The position numbers and the translations under genes were made by a program. Under the pieces are notes generated by a model that ran no database searches, was not told where the DNA came from, and saw only the letters and a program-made list of their open reading frames with translations. Of a stretch of DNA of 5,815 bases, positions 1-5,045 are shown in pieces. Numbering within the stretch: the first letter of the stretch is position 1; every line of letters starts with the position of its first letter. This DNA is from JABCPE02 sp963516475 (GTDB taxonomy: Bacteria > Bacteroidota > Bacteroidia > Flavobacteriales > Weeksellaceae): the NCBI GenBank assembly GCA_963516475.1, contig CAUQBR010000033.1, positions 1 to 5,815 of the forward strand, given 5' to 3'.

Positions 1-1379
1 GTTCCTTTTACTTTTCTTAGGCTTTCTTCCGTTCCGCTTCCAGATTTAGATTTTTCATCATAGGTGGCGTAGATAGTCGTAATCTCGCCGTTTTCATCTT
101 TTTCTACTCTTTCAGCTTTGATGATGTAGGCAGATTTCAGTCTCACCTCACCACCGAGTTTCAGACGGAAAAACTTCTTGTCCGCTTCCTCTTTGAAGTC
201 TTCTCTCTCTATATACAGCTCTCGTGAGAAAGGAACTTTTCTCATTCCAGCGTTTTCATCTTCTGGGTTGTTTTCCGTTTTCAGCCATTCTTCTTTGCCC
301 TCTGGGTAGTTTTCTATAATCAGTTTTACGGGATTCATCACCACCATCATTCTCTTGGCAGTTTTGTTCAAATCCTCTCTTACACAGAATTCCAAAAGCT
401 GAATGTCGATTAAGTTTTCTCTTTTTGCTACACCTACTTTTTCAATGAAATTTCGGATAGCCGCAGGCGTGTAGCCTTTTCTTCTAAGCCCAGAAACGGT
501 AGGCATTCTTGGGTCGTCCCAGCCTGTAACCACACCTTCGGCAACGAGCCTTTGGAGTTTTCTTTTAGAAGTAATCATGTAGGTTACATTCATTCGGGCA
601 AACTCTCGCTGTTTGTTTCTGATAGTTCCTTCTGTATAGACTTGGTCAAGATACCAGTCGTAAAGCGGTCTGTGGTTCTCAAATTCCAATGAACAAAGAG
701 AATGCGAAATCTGCTCTATGTAGTCACTCTCTCCATGAGCCCAGTCGTACATAGGATAAATTTTCCAAGTAGTACCAGTTCTGTGGTGTGGTCTTTTTAG
801 GATTCTATACATCACAGGGTCACGCATGTTCATATTAGGCGAAGTCATATCTATTTTGGCACGAAGAGACATCGTTCCTTCTTCGAACTCGCCATTTTTC
901 ATTCGCTCGAATAGATTTAGTGATTCCTCTACTGGTCTGTTTCGGAATGGAGATTCTATCCCAGGTTCTGCAGGATTTTTTCTTTGTTCCGTGATGACTT
1001 CTGAAGACTGCTCATCTATGTATGCCTTGCCATCTTTTATCATCTGCACTGCCCAGTCATAGAGCTGCTGAAAATAGTCTGATGCATAGAGTTCTTTATC
1101 CCATTTGAAGCCGAGCCAAGCCACATCTTTCTTGATAGAATCTACGAACTCTTGTTCTTCTTTTTCAGGGTTGGTATCATCGAAACGAAGGTTCACAGGA
1201 GCATTGTATTTTTCGCCCAAACCGAAGTTGATGCATATCGCTTTGGTGTGTCCTATGTGCAGATAGCCGTTGGGCTCTGGCGGAAAACGAAAACGAATTT
1301 TGTCTCTGCTAAGTCCATTAGCCAAATCTTCTTCTATAATTTGCTCAATGAAATTGAGTGGTTTTTTTTCTTCTTCCAT
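1..1379 (-). CDS. glnS: Glutaminyl-tRNA synthetase (GlnRS), C-terminus cut by window edge
   Basis: Class I aminoacyl-tRNA synthetase that charges tRNA-Gln with glutamine in the cytoplasm. The reverse strand is open from the ATG at 1379 to the left edge, giving 459 complete codons. The family is usually about 550 residues, so roughly the last 90-100 residues (distal anticodon-binding barrel) are missing. Visible signatures are PPEPNGYLHIGHTK, with the HIGH motif at residues 41-44; LRFDDTNP near 64-71; and a KMSKS-type loop ITSKRKL at 269-275. Tyr211 and Cys229 (in SLCSLEF) match the glutamine-pocket residues of E. coli GlnRS; the Cys argues against a glutamyl-tRNA synthetase. The sequence leaves the window at RKVKGT, a stretch that in the family leads into the C-terminal barrel. 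It lies 56 bases downstream of the small membrane-protein gene and appears to have its own promoter box. The chosen ATG places HIGH at its usual distance from the N-terminus. Confidence 0.96.
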   Translation of the reverse strand, partial: MEEEKKPLNFIEQIIEEDLANGLSRDKIRFRFPPEPNGYLHIGHTKAICINFGLGEKYNAPVNLRFDDTNPEKEEQEFVDSIKKDVAWLGFKWDKELYASDYFQQLYDWAVQMIKDGKAYIDEQSSEVITEQRKNPAEPGIESPFRNRPVEESLNLFERMKNGEFEEGTMSLRAKIDMTSPNMNMRDPVMYRILKRPHHRTGTTWKIYPMYDWAHGESDYIEQISHSLCSLEFENHRPLYDWYLDQVYTEGTIRNKQREFARMNVTYMITSKRKLQRLVAEGVVTGWDDPRMPTVSGLRRKGYTPAAIRNFIEKVGVAKRENLIDIQLLEFCVREDLNKTAKRMMVVMNPVKLIIENYPEGKEEWLKTENNPEDENAGMRKVPFSRELYIEREDFKEEADKKFFRLKLGGEVRLKSAYIIKAERVEKDENGEITTIYATYDEKSKSGSGTEESLRKVKG

Positions 1380-1398
1380 ATTCTTGTTAAATAATTGG

Positions 1399-1406
1399 CA
1401 AAGATA
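1399..1406 (-). promoter_or_regulatory. Putative glnS promoter, -7 box TATCTTTG
   Basis: Read on the minus strand, TATCTTTG matches the Bacteroidota -7 consensus TAnnTTTG at every fixed position. It ends 19 bases before the glnS ATG, which would give a short 5' leader. No exact TTTG -33 box sits 19-21 bases upstream; the nearest similar tetramer is TCTG at 1433-1430, 23 bases away. The box lies in the 56-base gap after the preceding gene's stop. Confidence 0.55.
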
Positions 1407-1435
1407 ATGTTTTTCTTAAAAAATATTGGCAGATT

Positions 1436-1771
1436 CTAATCTTCATCTACTGACAAAATAGAGGTCAGAATAGATAAACAAACACTGAAAGCCAGAGTCC
1501 AGCCAAATCCATCGATTACCATTCCATCCACGAAATAATCCGCCACAGAAACCACGATAGCATTCACAACCAGTGAAAAAAGCCCAAAAGTAATCAGTGA
1601 TACAGGAAAACTAATGATATTCAGGATAGGTTTTAGGAAAATATTCAGCAATCCCAAAACTACTGCAAAAATCACAGCCGAACTGAAGTCTAAGAAATGC
1701 ACTCCGCTAAGCACCTTTGGTAGAAAATAGGCAACTGCAGCGGTGATAATCAAATTAACAATAATTCTCAT
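1436..1771 (-). CDS. YvlD-like / phage holin family 4 small membrane protein
   Basis: A 111-residue, very hydrophobic protein predicted to sit in the inner membrane. It resembles the Phage_holin_4_2 (YvlD-type) family. Despite the name, most chromosomal members are not shown to be holins and their function is unknown. About four membrane segments are visible, near residues 3-17, 31-46, 50-78 and 88-107. The family-like core has Asn43 and Lys47-Pro48, then Pro56, Thr61, Gly63 and Asn70-Ala71. The C-terminus is short and acidic (VDED). The frame stays open to an ATG at 1798, which would add nine residues. I prefer the ATG at 1771 because it starts with MRIIVN, as family members typically do, and because the upstream ATG would overlap the putative promoter box. 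A terminator separates it from cysK upstream, so it is probably a separate unit; glnS follows after 56 bases. Confidence 0.82.
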   Translation of the reverse strand: MRIIVNLIITAAVAYFLPKVLSGVHFLDFSSAVIFAVVLGLLNIFLKPILNIISFPVSLITFGLFSLVVNAIVVSVADYFVDGMVIDGFGWTLAFSVCLSILTSILSVDED

Positions 1772-1787
1772 TTTTAATAAATTTTGG

Positions 1788-1822
1788 TAAATATACATAT
1801 ATCTTAGCCCTTAGACAACAAA
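1788..1822 (-). promoter_or_regulatory. Weak candidate promoter for the YvlD-like gene
   Basis: On the minus strand TATATTTA (1795-1788) matches TAnnTTTG except for the last base. A TTTG lies at 1822-1819, with a slightly long 23-base spacer. It sits immediately after the cysK terminator and 16 bases before the preferred ATG, which is a sensible place. The surrounding sequence is AT-rich, so a chance match is possible. Confidence 0.3.
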
Positions 1823-1846
1823 AACCTTTCCAACAGGAAAGGTTTT
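1821..1846 (-). terminator. Rho-independent terminator of cysK
   Basis: A perfect 11-base-pair inverted repeat, AAAACCTTTCC (1846-1836) with GGAAAGGTTTT (1831-1821), closes a four-base TGTT loop. The T-rich run continues past the 3' arm on the minus strand (TGTTGTCT). It begins seven bases after the cysK stop codon. The left arm is also A-rich, so it might work weakly in the other direction, but no plus-strand gene ends here. Confidence 0.88.
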
Positions 1847-1853
1847 ACTAAAT

Positions 1854-2783
1854 TTATTCTGAAATTATATTCTCTTCGAAAAGTCCATCCACAGACCAGT
1901 ATCTTTCTCCTGTGTCATAGTTGATGGTCAGAACAGTAGCATTTTGTGGGATTTCTCCTAATTTTTTAGCAATAGCAGCTAGTGAAGCTCCTGTGGAAAT
2001 TCCACCTAAAATTCCTTCTTCTTTTGCTAATCTTTGTGCGAAACTAAACGCTTCTTCTTTCCCAACTAGGATGGCTCCTTCTAGAATTTCTGTATTTAAA
2101 ACAGCAGGGATAAAACCAGCACCGATTCCTTGGATAGCGTGTGGGCCAGGTGCGCCGCCACTGATGACAGGAGACTGCTCTGGTTCAACTGCAAAGGCTT
2201 TGAGCTGAGGGAATTTTTGTTTTAAAATCTCTGAAATCCCTGTAATATGTCCTCCTGTCCCAACTCCTGTGATGAGGAAATCTACACCTTCTGAGAAATC
2301 ATTTAGAATTTCCTGAGCTGTAGTATTACGGTGGATTTCTGGATTGGCAGTGTTTTCGAACTGCTGAGGAATCCAAGAGTTACTTTCTTTTTCAGCTAGT
2401 TCTTGAGCTTTTGCGATCGCTCCTTTCATTCCTAATTCTCTTGGCGTTAGGACGATTTTTGCGCCATAAGCAGACATTAGTTTTCTTCTCTCTACGCTCA
2501 TGCTTTCTGGCATTACCAAAGTCAAATCATATCCTTTCACAGCACTTACCATAGCAAGACCTACTCCTGTGTTTCCTGATGTAGGCTCTATGATTTTGGT
2601 GTCTTTATTGATTTTCCCTTCTTTTTCCGCTGCTTCTATCATGGCAAGGGCGATTCTGTCCTTCACGCTTCCCCCAGGGTTGGTTCTTTCTAGTTTTATC
2701 CAAACATTATGGTTTGGGAATAATTTACTTAGCCTTACTACTGGCGTTTTACCGATGGTTTCTAATACATTGTTGAATTTCAT
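1854..2783 (-). CDS. cysK: Cysteine synthase A (O-acetylserine sulfhydrylase)
   Basis: PLP enzyme of fold type II that makes cysteine from O-acetylserine and sulfide in the cytoplasm. The protein has 309 residues, close to the family norm of about 310-325. Visible motifs in order: NPGGSVKDR with the PLP Schiff-base lysine at 41; PTSGNTGVGLA at 67-77, the substrate loop; GVGTGGHITG at 173-182, the PLP phosphate cradle; PGPHAIQGIGAGFIP at 212-226; and GISTGAS at 261-267, where Ser263 should face the pyridine nitrogen. The PGPH-IQGIGAGFIP block is typical of CysK rather than CysM, so I favour cysK over cysM. The gene lies 215 bases downstream of cysE, with a promoter, a Cys-Cys leader ORF and a terminator hairpin in between, implying attenuation by cysteine supply. 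A second terminator follows it. No clear Shine-Dalgarno sequence precedes the ATG, as is common in Bacteroidota. Confidence 0.95.
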   Translation of the reverse strand: MKFNNVLETIGKTPVVRLSKLFPNHNVWIKLERTNPGGSVKDRIALAMIEAAEKEGKINKDTKIIEPTSGNTGVGLAMVSAVKGYDLTLVMPESMSVERRKLMSAYGAKIVLTPRELGMKGAIAKAQELAEKESNSWIPQQFENTANPEIHRNTTAQEILNDFSEGVDFLITGVGTGGHITGISEILKQKFPQLKAFAVEPEQSPVISGGAPGPHAIQGIGAGFIPAVLNTEILEGAILVGKEEAFSFAQRLAKEEGILGGISTGASLAAIAKKLGEIPQNATVLTINYDTGERYWSVDGLFEENIISE

Positions 2784-2814
2784 AATATGATTGATTTAAA
2801 AAATTATTAAAAAT

Positions 2815-2846
2815 AAAAAAGAGGGCGTGAAATCTTTCAGCCCTCT
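2815..2846 (-). terminator. Leader (attenuator) terminator upstream of cysK
   Basis: On the minus strand AGAGGGC (2846-2840) pairs with GCCCTCT (2826-2820). The stem continues as TGAA (2839-2836) with TTCA (2831-2828), across one bulged C at 2827, closing an AGAT loop. Six T's (2820-2815) follow directly. This is a strong intrinsic terminator, yet it ends 31 bases before the cysK ATG, so it terminates a leader rather than a gene. It also lies 153 bases past the cysE stop, with a promoter and a small ORF in between. A transcript from the leader promoter, or reading through from cysE, would have to pass it to reach cysK. Confidence 0.88.
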
Positions 2847-2893
2847 ATATACGAATAACAATACAGCATTGCTACGCTATCAGAAAAACTGAA
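2836..2893 (-). promoter_or_regulatory. Candidate antiterminator pairing of the cysK leader
   Basis: TTCAGTTTTT (2893-2884, inside the leader ORF) can pair over ten consecutive positions with GAGGGCTGAA (2845-2836), the 5' arm of the terminator hairpin. Six pairs are Watson-Crick and four are G.U. If formed, this would prevent the terminator. The upstream strand starts 14 bases after the second Cys codon, so it would be just clear of a ribosome stalled there, and it would be covered by a ribosome finishing the ORF. AAAAAC (2928-2923), earlier in the ORF, can pair with GTTTTT (2889-2884) and might sequester the same segment when nothing is translated. Pairings were drawn by eye; the energies have not been calculated. 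Confidence 0.5.
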
Positions 2894-2940
2894 GTCGTTA
2901 GGATATAGCAACACATCATATTGTTTTTTACTATTGTCAT
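2872..2940 (-). CDS. Candidate cysteine leader peptide (22 aa) of cysK
   Basis: A 22-codon ORF, ATG at 2940 to TAG at 2874-2872, begins about 25 bases after a strong promoter box and ends 25 bases before the attenuator hairpin. Residues 8-11 are Met-Met-Cys-Cys, encoded ATG ATG TGT TGC; Cys is normally a rare residue, and two in a row directly before a cysteine-synthesis gene is the hallmark of a leader that measures charged tRNA-Cys. The remainder is ordinary and hydrophobic (YILTTSVFLIA at the C-terminus). The ATG follows AAAAAGAG with no spacing, so it has little ribosome-binding signal. Translation might instead start at the ATGs at 2919 or 2916, and either would keep the Cys pair. The peptide itself probably has no function; its translation is the sensor. 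It could be a chance ORF, but position, codons, promoter and terminator agree. Confidence 0.72.
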   Translation of the reverse strand: MTIVKNNMMCCYILTTSVFLIA

Positions 2941-2964
2941 CTCTTTTTGGAATAAATATAAATG

Positions 2965-2995
2965 CAAATCTAATAATATTTTTTAAAAAAGCAAA
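2965..2995 (-). promoter_or_regulatory. Promoter of the cysK leader transcript
   Basis: On the minus strand TTTG (2995-2992) is followed by exactly 19 bases and then TAGATTTG (2972-2965). Both boxes match the Bacteroidota sigma-ABfr consensus (TTTG / TAnnTTTG) at every fixed position. The -33 box starts three bases after the cysE stop. Transcription would begin near 2958-2961, giving a leader of about 175 bases before cysK that contains the Cys-Cys ORF and the terminator hairpin. This is the best promoter match in the window. Confidence 0.8.
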
Positions 2996-2998
2996 TTT

Positions 2999-3826
2999 TT
3001 AAATAGAAAAATTAATCGGTTCGTTTGGTTTTTCTTTGCTTCGGATGATGGTTTTGTTTTTGTAATAAACCAAGCTGTATGGTTCTATACTCTCTGTAAG
3101 CCAGACATTTCCGCCGATGGTAGAACCTTCCCGAATGATAGTATTCCCGCCTAAAATAGTAGTGTTGGCATACACCGTTACATTATTTTCTATCGTAGGG
3201 TGGCGTTTCGTATTGGCGATATCTTTGGAAACCGCTAAGGCTCCGAGAGTTACATTCTGATAAATTTTAACGAAATTGCCAATTACAGTCGTTTCACCAA
3301 TTACTATCCCTGTTCCGTGGTCTATGAAAAAACATTCTCCGATGGTAGCACCAGGGTGGATGTCTATCCCTGTTTTGCTGTGTGCCAGCTCTGTCCAGAT
3401 TCTTGGGATGAGCGGCACACCTTGTAGATGCAGCTGGTGGGCGAATCTATAAATAGAAATAGCGTAAAACCCTGGGTAAGAAACCATTACTTCCTCTATA
3501 TGAGTGGCAGCAGGGTCATTGTCAAGGATGAACTGAGCGTCTTTTTCCAGCAGGTTATAAACATGAGGAACAGCCTCGAAAAAGCGGCTTGCAGCCTTTG
3601 CTTTTGTGTCGGGGTCTTCTATTACAGAGTTGATAATCTGCTGAAATTCAAGTTTAAAGCTTTCTAATCTGAGATGGATTTCTGCTTCAGAATTACACCT
3701 TTGGTATTCTAAAAAGAAGACGAAACGAAAAAAAGAATCGATGAATTTTTCTATTTTTCGTTTATCCAAGTCGTATTTTTGGTTTTTGTAACCACTGCTG
3801 AGATGGTTTAAAAATTCTTTTTGCAT
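2999..3826 (-). CDS. cysE: Serine O-acetyltransferase
   Basis: Transfers acetyl from acetyl-CoA to serine, giving the O-acetylserine used by CysK; this is the committed step of cysteine synthesis, in the cytoplasm. The protein is 275 residues, close to E. coli CysE (273). Residues 1 to about 140 form the helical N-terminal domain, including DPAATHIEEV near 104-113. From about 150 the left-handed beta-helix begins, with hexapeptide repeats (IHPGATIG, IVIGETTVIG, TILGGNTIIREGSTIGG). The catalytic pair corresponds to Asp155 (in GIDIHPGA) and His170 (in IDHGTG), with the same 15-residue spacing as E. coli Asp143/His158. His209 in KRHPTI matches the other conserved active-site histidine. The C-terminus is NFSI, ending in Ile, the residue that inserts into CysK in the bacterial cysteine synthase complex. 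It diverges from mdh. No terminator precedes the cysK leader promoter, so cysE transcripts may continue into the attenuator. Confidence 0.95.
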   Translation of the reverse strand: MQKEFLNHLSSGYKNQKYDLDKRKIEKFIDSFFRFVFFLEYQRCNSEAEIHLRLESFKLEFQQIINSVIEDPDTKAKAASRFFEAVPHVYNLLEKDAQFILDNDPAATHIEEVMVSYPGFYAISIYRFAHQLHLQGVPLIPRIWTELAHSKTGIDIHPGATIGECFFIDHGTGIVIGETTVIGNFVKIYQNVTLGALAVSKDIANTKRHPTIENNVTVYANTTILGGNTIIREGSTIGGNVWLTESIEPYSLVYYKNKTIIRSKEKPNEPINFSI

Positions 3827-3849
3827 AATTTGTAAAAACTAAAATCATG

Positions 3850-3857
3850 CAATGATA
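3850..3857 (-). promoter_or_regulatory. Weak candidate -7 box for cysE
   Basis: TATCATTG on the minus strand matches TAnnTTTG at five of six fixed positions and ends 23 bases before the cysE ATG. No TTTG lies at the right distance; the one at 3873-3870 is only 12 bases away. A second near match, TAGTTTTT (3841-3834), is closer to the ATG. The cysE promoter must lie within this 152-base divergent gap or start further upstream, but I cannot fix it. Confidence 0.22.
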
Positions 3858-3948
3858 AGAAATTCTCTTCAAAAAACTTATGATTTTTGTCTTAAAATAG
3901 ATTTTCTCAATGGTTGAGGTAAATTATAGGAGAGTAATGAATAATTAT

Positions 3949-3956
3949 TAACTTTG
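3949..3956 (+). promoter_or_regulatory. Putative mdh promoter, -7 box TAACTTTG
   Basis: TAACTTTG matches TAnnTTTG at every fixed position and ends 22 bases before the mdh ATG, the same geometry as the glnS box. No clear TTTG -33 element is visible 19-21 bases upstream. The intervening leader is AT-rich with no Shine-Dalgarno sequence. Confidence 0.55.
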
Positions 3957-3978
3957 TGAGTTTAAATTTAATAATAAA

Positions 3979-4905
3979 ATGAAAGTAACAGTAATAGGAG
4001 CAGGAGCAGTGGGAGCGAGCTGCACGGAATATATAGCAATGCGAAATTTTGCGAGTGAGGTGGTATTATTAGACATAAAAGAAGGTTTCGCCGAAGGGAA
4101 AGCTATGGACCTTATGCAGATGTCCGCTGTGGAAGGCTTTGAAACTCGTATCATAGGCGTAACTAATGATTATGCTAAAACAGAAAATTCTAATGTAGTG
4201 GTCATCACATCTGGAATGCCCAGAAGGCCAGGGATGAGCAGAGAGGAACTGATAGGCGTGAATGCGGATATCGTGTCAGGAGTTACAGAAAATGTACTAA
4301 AATACTCTCCTAATGCCATTATCATCGTGGTGACGAATCCTGTGGATACCATGTCCTACCTTGTTCATAAGAAATTCCAGCTGCCTAAAAATAGAATCAT
4401 AGGTATGGGAGGAGCGCTGGATACAGCGAGATTTAGATATCGTCTAGCGGAGGCTCTAGGATGTCCTGTTTCGGATGTAGATGGTATGGTAATCGCCTCT
4501 CATACGGATACAGGGATGCTTCCTCTCATCAGTAAAGCTACTAGAAATGGTATCTGTGTAGCAGAATTTTTGAATAAAGAAAAACTAAACAGCATAGTGG
4601 AAGAAACCAAACTAGGTGGGGCTACTTTGGTGAAACTTTTGGGGACTTCTGCGTGGTATGCTCCTGGGGCAGGAGTGGCTTCGCTGGTGCATTCTATCTT
4701 GTCTGACCAAAAGAAAATGATACCTTGTTCTGCCCTTTTGGAGGGGGAATATGGCGAGCATGATGTCAGCATAGGCGTGCCGTGTATCATTGGTAGAAAT
4801 GGAATAGAAAAAATAATGGAACTATCTCTAAATGAAGATGAAAAAGAGAAATTCCATGCCTCTGCTGATGCGGTAAGAAAAGTAAATGGAGAACTAAAAT
4901 TTTAA
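3979..4905 (+). CDS. mdh: Malate dehydrogenase (LDH-like NAD-dependent type)
   Basis: Interconverts malate and oxaloacetate with NAD in the TCA cycle, in the cytoplasm. The protein is 308 residues, typical for the LDH-like MDH group. The Rossmann motif GAGAVG lies at residues 7-12, and Asp32 at the end of the second strand indicates NAD rather than NADP. The substrate loop SGMPRRPGMSR (78-88) carries the Arg pair at 82-83 and Arg88; Arg in this loop, rather than Gln, marks a malate rather than lactate enzyme. VVTNPVD is at 117-123, LDTARFR (147-153) holds Asp148 and Arg151, and the catalytic His is His175. The His motif reads ASHTDTGMLPL where most relatives have GGHGDTMVPL; the acid-base His and following Asp are kept, so I expect an active enzyme. 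It diverges from cysE, and 19 bases without a terminator separate it from the next gene, so co-transcription is likely. Confidence 0.93.
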   Translation: MKVTVIGAGAVGASCTEYIAMRNFASEVVLLDIKEGFAEGKAMDLMQMSAVEGFETRIIGVTNDYAKTENSNVVVITSGMPRRPGMSREELIGVNADIVSGVTENVLKYSPNAIIIVVTNPVDTMSYLVHKKFQLPKNRIIGMGGALDTARFRYRLAEALGCPVSDVDGMVIASHTDTGMLPLISKATRNGICVAEFLNKEKLNSIVEETKLGGATLVKLLGTSAWYAPGAGVASLVHSILSDQKKMIPCSALLEGEYGEHDVSIGVPCIIGRNGIEKIMELSLNEDEKEKFHASADAVRKVNGELKF

Positions 4906-4924
4906 TATTTTTAAATTAAACCTA

Positions 4925-5045
4925 ATGAACTCAAGAGAAGAAATCCAAGAACTGAACGACCATTTGCAGGCCTTCCCTAAAGCAGAAAATATTTTTGTAA
5001 AAGAGCAACCGTGGCTCAAAAATCATTTTCTGCCCCTGATGAGTA
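4925..5045 (+). repeat. Direct repeat, copy 1 (5' end of first paralog)
   Basis: This 121-base segment repeats at 5695-5815, 770 bases downstream in the same orientation. By eye the copies differ at only six bases: three in codons 2-3, one silent change in an Ala codon, and two in codon 22. The upstream flanks are not similar, so homology begins at or close to the start codon. The right limit is unknown because the window ends inside copy 2. Confidence 0.9.

Noticed and set aside
1436..1771. Prophage remnant, suggested by the holin-family name of the small membrane protein.
   Set aside because: Neighbours are housekeeping genes with no phage genes, and this family is widespread as ordinary chromosomal membrane proteins.
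1772..1798. Upstream ATG extending the YvlD-like protein by nine residues.
   Set aside because: The extension is polar and atypical at the start of this family, and its ATG overlaps the putative -7 box.
2500..2790. Plus-strand ORF of 96 codons opposite cysK.
   Set aside because: It is the antisense shadow of the well-conserved cysK frame and has no family resemblance. The same holds for the other opposite-strand ORFs over glnS, cysK, cysE and mdh.
2799..2806. TAATTTTT on the minus strand just before cysK, as a second promoter that would bypass the attenuator.
   Set aside because: It lacks the final G of TAnnTTTG, lies in a long A/T run downstream of the T-tract, and has no TTTG at the right spacing. 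If real, it would weaken the attenuation model.
2784..2960. A SAM or other metabolite riboswitch in the cysK leader.
   Set aside because: I could not find the multi-helix core of a known SAM-type riboswitch; the small Cys-Cys ORF plus terminator explains the leader better. A covariance-model search (Infernal/Rfam) would settle it.
3841..3887. Inverted repeat AAAATCAT (3841-3848) / ATGATTTT (3880-3887) in the cysE-mdh divergent gap, as a possible operator.
   Set aside because: Arms of eight AT-rich bases 31 bases apart are expected by chance in such sequence; no second copy or known binding motif supports it.
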